64,000 nt of DNA from Streptomyces caniscabiei (lineage in GTDB: Bacteria > Actinomycetota > Actinomycetes > Streptomycetales > Streptomycetaceae), in contig NZ_JABXWI010000011.1 of assembly GCF_014930365.1 (NCBI RefSeq), positions 338,289-402,288 of the forward strand. The letters are read 5' to 3'. Shown here one piece after another: positions 42,687-51,516 of the stretch. How positions within the stretch are numbered: the first letter of the stretch is position 1; every line of letters begins with the position of its first letter. The notes under the pieces were generated by a model. The model did no database searches. It saw nothing but the letters and a program-made list of their open reading frames with translations, and was not told the DNA's origin. The translations under genes and the position numbers were made by a program.

Positions 42687-44069
42687 GTGGCGGTTGTGCA
42701 GTCAGTGGGTCCGGACCCGTACTTCCCGGCGAACGGCGATTCCCGTTACCGGGTGCATCGGTACGAGCTGGCCGTGGACTACCGGCCGGGGCCGAACCGG
42801 CTGTCGGGCACCGCGCGGCTCAACGCCATAGCGGGCCGGGCCGCGCTCGCCGAGTTCCAGCTGAACCTCGCCGACTTCAAGATCGGTCGGGTGCGGGTCG
42901 ACGGGCGGGCGCCGCACTACTCGCACCGGGGCGGCAGGCTGCGGATCCGGCCCGCCAAGCCGATCCGGCCCGGGGCCGCGTTCACGGTGGAGGTGCACTG
43001 GTCGGGCAATCCCAAGCCGGTGAACAGCCCCTGGGGCGGGCTGGGTTGGGAGGAGCTGACGGACGGTGCGCTGGTGGCGAGCCAGCCGGTGGGGGCGCCG
43101 TCCTGGTATCCGTGCAACGACCGGCCCGCCGACAAGGCCTCGTACCAGATCTCGGTGACGACGCCGTCGGCGTACCAGGTGGTGGCGGGCGGGCGGCTGC
43201 TCACGCGTACGGCGAAGGCGTCCACGACGACGTGGGTGTACGAGCAGTCGGCGCCGACGTCGAGCTATCTGGTGGGGCTGGCGATCGGCCGGTACCAGAC
43301 GGTGCTGCTGGGCGATCCGGGGCCGGGCGGGGTGCCGCAGCACGGGCACATCCCGGCGCACCTGCTCACCGAGTTCTCGCGGGACTTCGCGCGGCAGCCC
43401 GCCATGATGGAGCTGTTCGAGGAGCTCTTCGGGCCGTACCCGTTCGGGGAGTACGCGGTGGTGGTGACCGAGGAGGAGCTCGATGTCCCGGTCGAGGCCC
43501 AGGGGTTGTCGCTGTTCGGCGCCAACCACGTGGACGGCGCCCGGGGTTCGGAGCGGCTGGTGGCGCACGAGCTGGCGCACCAGTGGTTCGGCAACAGCGT
43601 CTCCATCGCCGACTGGCGGCACATCTGGCTGAACGAGGGGTTCGCCAAGTACGCCGAGTGGCTGTGGTCGGAGCGTTCCGGCGGGCGCACGGCGCATCAA
43701 CTGGCCGCCGCGGCGCACCAGAAGCTCGCCGCGCTGCCGCAGGATCTGCGGTTGGCCGACCCGGGCCGCAAGCTGATGTTCGACGACCGGCTCTACGAGC
43801 GCGGCGGTCTCACCGTCCACGCCGTGCGCTGTGCCCTCGGTGACGAGGCGTTCTTCCGGATGCTGCGCGGCTGGGCGCCCGTGCACCGCGGCGGTGCCGT
43901 GACGACGGCCGGCTTCACGGCGCACGCCGGCCGCTACGCCGACGGTCCGCTGGACGCCCTGTTCCGGGCCTGGCTGCGGGAGCCGTCGCTGCCGCCCCTG
44001 CCCGCCCCGAGGGGCTCCGGGGTCCCGGCACGACCGCCGTATCCGCCGACGAACGCGGGGTCGGCGTAG
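42687..44069 (+). CDS. M1-family zinc metallopeptidase next to the Pls-like gene
   Basis: Aminopeptidase N-like enzyme of 460 residues. HELAHQWFG (His 294, Glu 295, His 298) and the third ligand Glu 317 in WLNEGFAKY give the exact HExxH-x18-E spacing. The usual GAMEN motif is EAQGL here. No signal peptide is obvious. In S. albulus the enzymes that degrade epsilon-poly-L-lysine and give self-protection are M1-type zinc aminopeptidases, so its place right after a Pls-like synthetase suggests a similar polymer-trimming or resistance role; that is inference. GTG 42687 is a compromise; GTG 42696 or a start further up is also possible (frame open from 42573). Confidence 0.88.
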   Translation: MAVVQSVGPDPYFPANGDSRYRVHRYELAVDYRPGPNRLSGTARLNAIAGRAALAEFQLNLADFKIGRVRVDGRAPHYSHRGGRLRIRPAKPIRPGAAFTVEVHWSGNPKPVNSPWGGLGWEELTDGALVASQPVGAPSWYPCNDRPADKASYQISVTTPSAYQVVAGGRLLTRTAKASTTTWVYEQSAPTSSYLVGLAIGRYQTVLLGDPGPGGVPQHGHIPAHLLTEFSRDFARQPAMMELFEELFGPYPFGEYAVVVTEEELDVPVEAQGLSLFGANHVDGARGSERLVAHELAHQWFGNSVSIADWRHIWLNEGFAKYAEWLWSERSGGRTAHQLAAAAHQKLAALPQDLRLADPGRKLMFDDRLYERGGLTVHAVRCALGDEAFFRMLRGWAPVHRGGAVTTAGFTAHAGRYADGPLDALFRAWLREPSLPPLPAPRGSGVPARPPYPPTNAGSA

Positions 44070-44116
44070 CGGCCGGCGTGCGCGGGGGCGGTCGGGTAGC
44101 GGGCACAATGGCGGGC

Positions 44117-44563
44117 ATGTCGTCGCGCCGCAGTGGTTCCAGGGCCAGGTCGAAGAGCGCCTCCGGGGTGTCTTCGCCGGCCCCTCGCACGTGTCCCTGC
44201 GGGCTGGGGAAGACCTACGAGGAGTGCTGCGGGCGGTACCACTCCGGGAGCGCCGGCGCGCCGACCGCCGAGGCCCTGATGCGGTCCCGGTACAGCGCGT
44301 TCGTCATGCGCGACGAGGCCTATCTGCTGCGCAGCTGGCATCCCCGCACGCGGCCCGCCGACGTCGCCTTCGACACGACCATGCGGTGGACCGGCCTGGA
44401 GATCCTGGACACCCGGGACGGCTCCGCCTTCCACACCACCGGCACCGTCACCTTCCGTGCCTCGTTCCGGGGCGGCTCGATGCACGAGCGGAGCCGGTTC
44501 GAGCGGGTGGACGGGGCGTGGGTGTACGTGGACGGGGAGTTCCTGGCGGACGACCGGGGTTAG
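44117..44563 (+). CDS. YchJ-family SEC-C metal-binding protein
   Basis: A 148-residue protein. An N-terminal SEC-C-type cysteine motif CPCGLGKTYEECCGRYHSG near residue 19 probably binds zinc. A YchJ-like domain follows with LMRSRYSAFVMRDEAYLLRSWHP. Function unknown in the family. CACAAT (44103-44108) is a -10-like box 9 nt before the ATG at 44117, and there is no Shine-Dalgarno, so it may be leaderless; ATG 44108 is another in-frame choice. Converges with the gntR gene. Confidence 0.88.
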   Translation: MSSRRSGSRARSKSASGVSSPAPRTCPCGLGKTYEECCGRYHSGSAGAPTAEALMRSRYSAFVMRDEAYLLRSWHPRTRPADVAFDTTMRWTGLEILDTRDGSAFHTTGTVTFRASFRGGSMHERSRFERVDGAWVYVDGEFLADDRG

Positions 44564-44580
44564 CGGACCCTCCGTCCCGG

Positions 44581-45306
44581 TCAACCGGCGGCCGGGGAAT
44601 GGCCGTTGGGGGCCAGGATGTCCAGTTCCTGGAGGGCGCCGACCGTGATCTCGCGAGTGAGTCGTTCGGCCCGGGGGGCGTCGTGCTCGCGGATGGCCTC
44701 GGCGACCTGGACGTGGAGGGTGACGGCGGCGGGGTCGGGGTCGTGGAACATCACGGCGTGGTGGGTGCGGCCGGCGAGGACCTCCTCGACGACGTCGCCG
44801 AGGCGGGCGAACATCTCGTTGCCGGAGGCGTCGAGGATCAGGCGGTGGAAGGCGACGTCGTGCCGGAGGTAGCCCTCCAGCTTGTGGCCGCGTGAGTGGG
44901 CGACCATGCCGATGGCGCACTCGGTGAGCGCGGCGCACTGCTCGGCGGTGGCGTGGCGCGCGGCGAGGCCGGCGGCGATCGGTTCGATCGCGGAGCGCAG
45001 GACCGTGAGGGAGCGCAGCTGGCGGGGGCGGTCGGCGCCGTCCAGCCGCCAGCGGATGACCTGCGGGTCGTAGACGTTCCACTCGGCGGGCGGGCGGACG
45101 ATCACGCCGACGCGGCGGCGGGACTCGACCAGGTGCATGGACTCCAGCACGCGGACCGCCTCCCGCATCACGGAGCGGGACACCTCGAAGGTCTGGGCGA
45201 GTTCGTCCGTGCGCAGCACGCTGCCCGGAGGGTACTCGCCCGCGGTGATCGCCGGTCCGAGGGTCTCCAGTACTCGGCCGTGCAGCCCCCGGCCCGGTGT
45301 GGTCAT
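44581..45306 (-). CDS. gntR: FadR-subfamily GntR regulator of gluconate genes
   Basis: DNA-binding regulator of 241 residues. The GntR winged helix has PPGSVLRTDELAQTFEVS and SRSVMREAVRVLES, followed by an FCD domain with metal-binding His residues (DVAFHRLILDASGNEM). Divergent from gntK-gntP, and similar clusters exist in S. coelicolor, so it probably represses gluconate uptake and phosphorylation. The ATG at 45306 has no Shine-Dalgarno; TACCCT ends 6 nt before it, so it is probably leaderless. The 142-bp intergenic region should hold operators; I could not fix one with confidence. Confidence 0.85.
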   Translation of the reverse strand: MTTPGRGLHGRVLETLGPAITAGEYPPGSVLRTDELAQTFEVSRSVMREAVRVLESMHLVESRRRVGVIVRPPAEWNVYDPQVIRWRLDGADRPRQLRSLTVLRSAIEPIAAGLAARHATAEQCAALTECAIGMVAHSRGHKLEGYLRHDVAFHRLILDASGNEMFARLGDVVEEVLAGRTHHAVMFHDPDPAAVTLHVQVAEAIREHDAPRAERLTREITVGALQELDILAPNGHSPAAG

Positions 45307-45448
45307 GGGGTCAGGGTACGAGGAGCGGGGAGTGAAGAAAAAGTCAGACTTAATTGTGTCGGGGGCTTGAATTCGTCGTACCTAATGGGTTTCAGTGTCG
45401 TCGGCGTCGGATGACGTCCCAGATGTCGACGAAGACAGCGAGGTAGTG

Positions 45449-45967
45449 ATGCGAACCCCTCATGTCGTCGTGGTGATGGGCGTGGCGGGGACCGGGAAGA
45501 CCACGATCGGTCCCCTGCTCGCGGCCCGGCTCGGCGTTCCCTACGCCGAGGGCGACGACTTCCACCCCGCGGCCAACATCGCCAAGATGTCGGCCGGAAC
45601 ACCACTGGACGACACGGACCGGGGGCCGTGGCTGGACGCCATCGGCGCCTGGGCGCACGACCGGGCCGGACTCGGCGGGGTGGTCAGCTGTTCCGCGTTG
45701 AAGCGGGCCTACCGGGACCGGCTGCGGGCCGCGGCGCCCGGAGTCGTCTTCGTGCATCTCGCCGGTGACCGGGCCCTCGTCGAGGACCGGATGTCACACC
45801 GGCAGGGCCACTTCATGCCCACGGCGCTGCTCGACTCGCAGTTCGCCACGCTCCAGCCGCTGGAGGCGGACGAGGCGGGCGTCACGGTCGACGTGTCGGG
45901 CGCGCCCGAGGAGATCGCCGAGCGGGCGGTCACCGCGCTGCGGGAGTCGGATCCGGCGTCGTCGTAG
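45449..45967 (+). CDS. gntK: Gluconokinase GntK
   Basis: Phosphorylates D-gluconate to 6-phosphogluconate. The 172-residue P-loop kinase has the Walker A GVAGTGKTTIG near residue 10, the family motif EGDDFHPAANIAKMSAGTPL, SCSALKRAYRDRLR near residue 75 and a lid region MSHRQGHFMPTALLDSQF, all diagnostic of the GntK/IdnK type. The ATG at 45449 has GCGAGG at 5 nt. gntP follows 69 bp later in the same direction. Expression is presumably controlled by the divergent GntR-family gene. Confidence 0.95.
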   Translation: MRTPHVVVVMGVAGTGKTTIGPLLAARLGVPYAEGDDFHPAANIAKMSAGTPLDDTDRGPWLDAIGAWAHDRAGLGGVVSCSALKRAYRDRLRAAAPGVVFVHLAGDRALVEDRMSHRQGHFMPTALLDSQFATLQPLEADEAGVTVDVSGAPEEIAERAVTALRESDPASS

Positions 45968-46036
45968 GCCCTCGGCCCGTCGTCTTCCTTCCCCCACCCC
46001 TCACCTCCCCCGAAACCCACCCACCAAGGAATCACC

Positions 46037-47434
46037 GTGACCAGACTCAACGTCGAGCTGCTGGCAGCGGACCCCGTCGAGCCGATCACCTCGGCGGGGC
46101 ACGCACAGCTGGGCATCGCCGTACTGGCGGGCATCGCCGTGATCGTCGTGCTCATCACCAGGTTCAAGGTGCACGCCTTCCTGGCGCTGACCATCGGCTC
46201 GCTCGCGCTCGGCGCGTTCGCCGGGGCCCCGCTGGACAAGGCGATCGCCAGCTTCACCACCGGCCTCGGGACGACCGTGGCCGGGGTCGGTGTGCTCATC
46301 GCGCTCGGCGCGATCCTCGGCAAACTGCTGGCGGACTCCGGGGGCGCCGACCAGATCGTCGACACGATCCTCGCGAAGGCCGGCGGGCGGGCGATGCCCT
46401 GGGCGATGGTGCTGATCGCCTCGGTGATCGGGCTGCCGCTGTTCTTCGAGGTCGGGATCGTGCTGCTGATCCCGGTCGTGCTGATGGTCGCCAAGCGCGG
46501 CAACTACTCGCTGATGCGCATCGGCATCCCGGCCCTCGCCGGTCTGTCCGTGATGCACGGCCTGATCCCGCCGCACCCCGGCCCGCTGGTCGCGATCGAC
46601 GCCGTGGGGGCCAACCTGGGCGTGACGCTGGCGCTGGGGCTGGTCGTCGCGATACCGACCGTGATCATCGCCGGGCCGCTGTTCTCGAAGTACGCGGCCC
46701 GCTGGGTGGACGTGCCGGTGCCCGAGCGGATGATTCCGCCGCGCGCCTCGGAGGAGCTGGAGAAGCGGCCCGGGTTCGGCGCGACCATCGCGACGGTGCT
46801 GCTGCCGGTGGTGCTGATGCTGGCCAAGGCGCTCGTGGACATCGTCGTGGACGATCCCGAGAACATGGTCCAGCGGGTCTTCGACGTGGCCGGCTCGCCG
46901 CTGATCGCGCTGCTCGCGGCCGTCATCGTGGGCATGTTCACGCTGGGGCGGGCGGCCGGGTTCACCAAGGAGCGGTTGGGGTCGACCGTCGAGAAGTCCC
47001 TCGCGCCGATCGCGGGCATCCTGCTGATCGTCGGCGCGGGCGGCGGCTTCAAGCAGACGCTCATCGACTCCGGGGTCGGGCGGATGATCCTGGAGATCTC
47101 CGAGGACTGGTCGATCCCCGCGCTCGTGCTGGCCTGGCTGATCGCGGTGGCGATCCGGCTGGCGACCGGGTCGGCCACGGTCGCCACGATCTCGGCGGCG
47201 GGCCTGGTGGCGCCGCTGGCCGCGGACATGTCGACGGCCCACACCGCCCTGCTCGTCCTCGCCATCGGCGCGGGCTCCCTCTTCTTCAGCCACGTCAACG
47301 ACGCGGGCTTCTGGATGGTGAAGGAGTACTTCGGGATGAGCGTCGGCCAGACCATCAAGACCTGGTCGGTGATGGAGACGATCATCTCGGTGGTCGCCGG
47401 GGCGATCGTGCTGCTGTTGTCCCTGGTGATCTAG
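46037..47434 (+). CDS. gntP: GntP-family gluconate permease
   Basis: Membrane gluconate:H+ symporter, 465 residues, with about 12-14 hydrophobic segments. GntP features include the substrate-binding region SVMHGLIPPHPGPLVAIDAVGA near residue 171 and RLATGSATVATISAAG near residue 375. The GTG at 46037 follows AAGGA. It works with gntK to supply 6-phosphogluconate to the pentose phosphate pathway. No terminator is clear after it. Confidence 0.94.
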   Translation: MTRLNVELLAADPVEPITSAGHAQLGIAVLAGIAVIVVLITRFKVHAFLALTIGSLALGAFAGAPLDKAIASFTTGLGTTVAGVGVLIALGAILGKLLADSGGADQIVDTILAKAGGRAMPWAMVLIASVIGLPLFFEVGIVLLIPVVLMVAKRGNYSLMRIGIPALAGLSVMHGLIPPHPGPLVAIDAVGANLGVTLALGLVVAIPTVIIAGPLFSKYAARWVDVPVPERMIPPRASEELEKRPGFGATIATVLLPVVLMLAKALVDIVVDDPENMVQRVFDVAGSPLIALLAAVIVGMFTLGRAAGFTKERLGSTVEKSLAPIAGILLIVGAGGGFKQTLIDSGVGRMILEISEDWSIPALVLAWLIAVAIRLATGSATVATISAAGLVAPLAADMSTAHTALLVLAIGAGSLFFSHVNDAGFWMVKEYFGMSVGQTIKTWSVMETIISVVAGAIVLLLSLVI

Positions 47435-47504
47435 CCCCGCGTCCGCGGGCGTCGCGGCGGATAGGATCTCGGGCCGGGCGAACGCGTGATCGACGGGGGG
47501 CAGG

Positions 47505-48029
47505 GTGCCGTACTTGGGGCCGTTGGAGCTGGTCGGGGACCGTTGGGTCATCGGGGATCCGAAGCGCGAGAGAGGCCTGTGCGTGGTGCTCACCGCCGAA
47601 GGCGTCGAGCACCACGAGCGGGATGTGCCGGAACCGCTGGTCTTCGTCCCGTGGACCAGGTTCGTGAGTGCCGGGGTGACCGCCGCCTACAAGGCGTGGC
47701 AGACCACACGCACCGCGGGCGTCCTCGACGCGCTCGGCGGGAGCCGCATGGAGTCCGGGCCCGACGGCTGTGCCGTCGGCGGATATCTGCGCCATCCGTA
47801 CGAGGACTGGTCCGTGCGCTACACCCACCACGAGCGCGGGTACACGAGCGCCCATGTCTTCCTCCTGAAAGCGCTGTTCCGGAAGACGTCCGAGGCCAAG
47901 GCGCTGCGCCGTCTCGGCGATCCGGAGTGGCTGGGCGCGGCGGTCGACCGGCTGGCGCCCCTCCCCCTGTGGTGGGCGCCCAAGGTCAACCGGCAGGTGA
48001 GCGCGATCATCGAGGATCTCGGCACCTGA
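47505..48029 (+). CDS. Hypothetical protein
   Basis: I do not recognise the family. The 174-residue product is soluble, rich in Trp and charged residues (GDRWVIGDPKRERGLCVVL, HPYEDWSVRYTHHERGYTS, PLPLWWAPKVNRQVSAI), with no signal or membrane segment. It looks like a conserved Streptomyces protein. The GTG at 47505 follows a G-rich stretch (CGGGGGGCAGG). A TAGGAT at 47462 could be its -10 box. It converges with the cytochrome b gene. Confidence 0.65.
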   Translation: MPYLGPLELVGDRWVIGDPKRERGLCVVLTAEGVEHHERDVPEPLVFVPWTRFVSAGVTAAYKAWQTTRTAGVLDALGGSRMESGPDGCAVGGYLRHPYEDWSVRYTHHERGYTSAHVFLLKALFRKTSEAKALRRLGDPEWLGAAVDRLAPLPLWWAPKVNRQVSAIIEDLGT

Positions 48030-48076
48030 CGGGACGCCGTATCGGGCTCAGGGTCACGGGGCGGCGGCCCACGGTT

Positions 48077-48700
48077 CTACGGGCGCCAGAGCGAATGCTC
48101 CCGGTCCGCCCATTTCCGGCTCACCAGCCCCGTGCGCATCCCTCGGCGGGCCTCGGGGTCGCCCAGGGCCATGCCGATGTGGCCCGCCAGGACGATGCCG
48201 ATCGTCAACGCCAGCCAGTCGTGGACGAAGGTCGCGCTGGTGCGCCACATCAGGGGGGTGAGGTGGGTGAACCACATCATCAGCCCGGTGGCGAGCATGA
48301 CGAGGGTGGCACCGGCGATCCACGCGGCGTAGAGCTTCTGGCCGGCGTTGAACTTGGCGGCGGGGCGCGGGCCCGGAACCCGGCGGCGGGCGGCGCGGAG
48401 CCAGTGGCGGTCGTGCGGGCCCCACCGGTTCAGGCGGCCGAGGTCCGCGCGGAACGCGCGGGAGGCGAGGCCCGCCAGGACCGGGACCGGGAGGATCAGA
48501 CCGGCCCACTGGTGGACCGTCACCACCAGAGCCCTCCGGCCGACGAGTTCCGCGAGGGCGGGGAGGTAGAGGCAGGCCGCCGTCGCCACGCAGATGCCCA
48601 TCAGGGCGGCGGTCGTCCGGTGGATCCAGCGTTCGGCGGCGGTGAAGCGGGCGACCCGGGCGTCGGTGACGACCGGCCGCTCCTCAAGTCGTCGGTTCAT
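48077..48700 (-). CDS. Cytochrome b/b6-type membrane subunit
   Basis: A 207-residue membrane protein with four to five hydrophobic segments. His residues suited to b-type haem are in AERWIHRTTAALMG, VTVHQWAGL, FVHDWLAL and LAGHIGMALG. It resembles the gamma subunit of formate dehydrogenase or cytochrome b561-like anchors. Its ATG is 17 bp inside the end of the molybdopterin gene, so the two are coupled. Probably it passes electrons between the quinone pool and the periplasmic molybdoenzyme. Confidence 0.85.
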   Translation of the reverse strand: MNRRLEERPVVTDARVARFTAAERWIHRTTAALMGICVATAACLYLPALAELVGRRALVVTVHQWAGLILPVPVLAGLASRAFRADLGRLNRWGPHDRHWLRAARRRVPGPRPAAKFNAGQKLYAAWIAGATLVMLATGLMMWFTHLTPLMWRTSATFVHDWLALTIGIVLAGHIGMALGDPEARRGMRTGLVSRKWADREHSLWRP

Positions 48701-49457
48701 CGTCCCGTCCGTTCGATCGGCCGACCCACGCGTCGATGTCGTAGCCCCGCTCCTCCCAGTAGCCGGGCTCGACCTCCTCGGTCACCTCGATGCCGGAGAG
48801 CCACTTCGCCGACTTGTAGAAGTACATGGGGGCCACGTAGAGGCGGACGGGGCCGCCGTGGTTGTGGCTGATGTCCTTGTCCTGCATGCGCAGGGCCACC
48901 AGGACGTCCGCGCGGCGGGCCTGCTCCAGGGTGAGGCTCTCGCTGTACGCCCCGTCGAAGCAGGTGAAGCGGACCGCCGTCGCCGAGGGGCGCACGCCCG
49001 CCGCGTCCAGCAGCGCGGAGAGCCGTACGCCCTCGAACGGGGTGTCCGGCACGCGCCAGCCGGTGACGCACTGGACGTCCTTCACCATCCGGGTCTGCGG
49101 GAGGGCCCGCAGGTCGGCGAGGGTGTAGGTGGCGGGCTTGTCGACCAGTCCGCCGACGGTGAGGCGGTAGTTCGTGGCGGACTTGCGGGGGACCGACGCC
49201 GTCACCGAGTAGTAGCGGAAGCCGCCGCCGTTGGGGAGCAGGCCCGTCAGTCCGGTGGGGTCCTTCTGGGCGGCCTCGCCGAGGAAGGCCTCCATGCCGC
49301 GCTGGAGGACCGGCGCGGCGACGACGCCGAGGGCGCCCAGGCCGAGGGTGCCGAGGAGGACGCGGCGGCCGATCGACTTGCCGCGCTCCGCCTCCCTGGT
49401 GTCGTCGTCGGGGTGCTCCGGCGGCGCCTGTCGCGCCTCGGGATGTTCAGGGTTCAC
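48684..49457 (-). CDS. Molybdopterin-dependent oxidoreductase, SUOX/YedY-like
   Basis: A 257-residue exported oxidoreductase with the sulfite-oxidase fold. The N terminus has RRVLLGTLGLGALGVVAAP, a Tat-type signal or anchor. The molybdenum-ligand Cys is in VKDVQCVTGWRVPD (residue 130), and HNHGGPVRLYVAPMYFYKSAKW matches the cofactor/active-site region. The nearest known function is MsrP (YedY), protein methionine-sulfoxide reduction, or a related reductase. The GTG start at 49457 has no strong Shine-Dalgarno. Operon with the cytochrome b gene that follows, its likely electron donor. Confidence 0.88.
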   Translation of the reverse strand: MNPEHPEARQAPPEHPDDDTREAERGKSIGRRVLLGTLGLGALGVVAAPVLQRGMEAFLGEAAQKDPTGLTGLLPNGGGFRYYSVTASVPRKSATNYRLTVGGLVDKPATYTLADLRALPQTRMVKDVQCVTGWRVPDTPFEGVRLSALLDAAGVRPSATAVRFTCFDGAYSESLTLEQARRADVLVALRMQDKDISHNHGGPVRLYVAPMYFYKSAKWLSGIEVTEEVEPGYWEERGYDIDAWVGRSNGRDDEPTT

Positions 49458-49543
49458 CTATTGATTCGACCATCCGCCGCCCCTGTCCGGCCAGCGGCGG
49501 CGGAGATTCGTCAGAGTTCCGTAAGCCTCGACGGGGCCGGGGC

Positions 49544-51199
49544 TCAGCCCGTCGCCTTCGCCGCCGCCCGGCCCGCCGTGCGGCCCGAGAACAGGCAGCC
49601 GCCGAGGAACGTGCCCTCCAGGGAGCGGTAGCCGTGGACGCCGCCGCCGCCGAAGCCGGCGGCCTCGCCCGCCGCGTACACGCCCTCCAGCGGGTCGCCG
49701 CCCTCGGTGAGGACGCGGGAGGAGAGGTCGGTCTCCAGACCGCCGAGGGTCTTGCGGGTCAGGATGTTCAGGCGGACGGCGATGAGCGGGCCGGCCTTGG
49801 GGTCGAGGATGCGGTGCGGGGTCGCGGTGCGGATGAGCTTGTCGCCGAGGTAGTTGCGGGCCCCTCGGATCGCCATGACCTGGAGGTCCTTGGTGAAGGG
49901 GTTGGCGACCTCGCGGTCCCGGGAGACGATCTCGCGGCGCAGCTCGGCCTCGTCGATCAACGGTTCCTTGGTGAGCGCGTTCATGCCGCGGACGAGGGAG
50001 CCGAGGTCCTTCTCGACGACGAAGTCGACGCCGTGGTCCATGAACGCCTTCACCGGGCCGGGGACGTCCGCGCGGGCCCGGATGAAGACGTCCTTGATGG
50101 ACTTGCCGGTCAGGTCGGGGTTCTGCTCGGATCCGGAGAGGGCGAACTCCTTGCCGATGATCTTCTGGTCGAGCACGAACCAGGTGTAGTCGTACCCGGT
50201 CTTCATGATGTGTTCGAGGGTGCCGAGGGTGTCGAAGCCCGGGAAGAGCGGCACGGGCAGTCGCTTGCCGCGGGCGTCCAGCCAGAGCGAGGACGGGCCG
50301 GGCAGGACCCGGATGCCGTGGTTCTCCCAGATGGGGTTCCAGTTCTGGATGCCCTCGGTGTAGTGCCACATGCGGTCGCGGTTGATCAGGTTGGCGCCCG
50401 CCTCCTCGGCGATGCCGAGCATCCGGCCGTCGACGTGCGCGGGGACGCCGGAGATCATCTTCTCCGGGGCCTTGCCGAGGCGCTCGGGCCAGTTGGCGCG
50501 GACCAGGTCGTGGTTGCCGCCGATGCCGCCGGAGGTGACGATCACGGCCTGGGCCTTCAGTTCGAAGGCACCGGTGACCTCGCGGCTGCTGGCCTGGCCG
50601 CGCTCGATGGCCGACGGCTCCAGGATCTCGCCGGTGACGGTGTCGACGGCGCCCGCGCTGCGCGACAGGCCCGTCACCCGGTGCCGGAACTTCAGCTGGA
50701 CCAGTCCCCGGGCCACCCCCTCGCGCACCCGCCGCTCGAAGGGCGCGACGAGGCCGGGGCCGGTGCCCCAGGTGATGTGGAACCGGGGGACGGAGTTGCC
50801 GTGTCCGTTGGCGTCGTAGCCGCCGCGCTCGGCCCAGCCGACCACGGGGAAGAAGCGGACGCCCTGCTGGTGGAGCCAGGACCGCTTCTCGGTGGCCGCG
50901 AAGTTCACGTACGCCTCGGCCCACTTGCGCGGCCAGTGGTCCTCCTCGCGGTCGAAGGCGGCCGTGCCCATCCAGTCCTGGAGGGCGAGGGCGTGGCTGT
51001 CCTTGATCCGCATCCTGCGCTGCTCGGGCGAGTCCACGAAGAAGAGCCCGCCGAACGACCAGTGCGCCTGGCCGCCGATCGACTGCTCCGGCTCCTGGTC
51101 GAGCAGGATCACCTTGCGGCCCGCGTCGACGAGCTCCGCGGTCGCCGCGAGCCCGGCGAGGCCCGCCCCGATCACGATCACATCTGCGTCGTACGACAT
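49544..51199 (-). CDS. FAD-binding dehydrogenase (fumarate-reductase / KstD-like)
   Basis: A 551-residue flavoprotein. The FAD-binding Rossmann motif is at the N terminus (VIVIGAGLAGLAATAELVDAG, then the LLDQE acidic end). SIGGQAHWSFGG follows near residue 40, and the C-terminal FAD segment is GVYAAGEAAGFGGGGVHGYR. This fits the group annotated as FAD-binding dehydrogenase, related to fumarate reductase flavoprotein and 3-ketosteroid 1-dehydrogenase; the substrate is unknown. The ATG at 51199 has GAGAGGAC upstream. Monocistronic between the molybdenum pair and the DMT transporter. Confidence 0.9.
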   Translation of the reverse strand: MSYDADVIVIGAGLAGLAATAELVDAGRKVILLDQEPEQSIGGQAHWSFGGLFFVDSPEQRRMRIKDSHALALQDWMGTAAFDREEDHWPRKWAEAYVNFAATEKRSWLHQQGVRFFPVVGWAERGGYDANGHGNSVPRFHITWGTGPGLVAPFERRVREGVARGLVQLKFRHRVTGLSRSAGAVDTVTGEILEPSAIERGQASSREVTGAFELKAQAVIVTSGGIGGNHDLVRANWPERLGKAPEKMISGVPAHVDGRMLGIAEEAGANLINRDRMWHYTEGIQNWNPIWENHGIRVLPGPSSLWLDARGKRLPVPLFPGFDTLGTLEHIMKTGYDYTWFVLDQKIIGKEFALSGSEQNPDLTGKSIKDVFIRARADVPGPVKAFMDHGVDFVVEKDLGSLVRGMNALTKEPLIDEAELRREIVSRDREVANPFTKDLQVMAIRGARNYLGDKLIRTATPHRILDPKAGPLIAVRLNILTRKTLGGLETDLSSRVLTEGGDPLEGVYAAGEAAGFGGGGVHGYRSLEGTFLGGCLFSGRTAGRAAAKATG

Positions 51200-51516
51200 G
51201 GAGGACGTCCTCTCGGGAACGGGTCAGGCAAGCGCGGGCGAACGGGGGCACGCCGAAACGGGCCGGGCACGGCCCCGCGCTTTGTTACCGGCCGGTCAGC
51301 AGCTTAGGGATCAGATCCTTCGGCAGAAGGCGTGACCTAGTCAACTGCCGAGATGTGTCTCCTCTTACGGACAGCCCACGGCGGGGCGGTTACAGTCGGC
51401 TGATTACGTATCGGGCCACCCATCGAGGGACAAATCCCCCTCCGACCGGGAAGTCGAGCGGAAACCCCCTCCGGGGGCACCCGCCGCGGCCCGTCCGACG
51501 ACCCGAGGTATTCCGC
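51200..51516. other. 317-bp intergenic region before the DMT transporter
   Basis: No gene is supported here. The transporter frame is open back to 51355, but that part has no ribosome-binding site and is Pro/Arg-rich. A CCCCC...GGGGG hairpin (about 51464-51477) lies in the leader. I compared it with riboswitch consensus sequences I remember and found no match. Confidence 0.4.

Noticed and set aside
51300..51516. Riboswitch-like leader of the DMT transporter
   Set aside because: It has a GC hairpin but matches no consensus I know (c-di-AMP, guanidine, fluoride, manganese).
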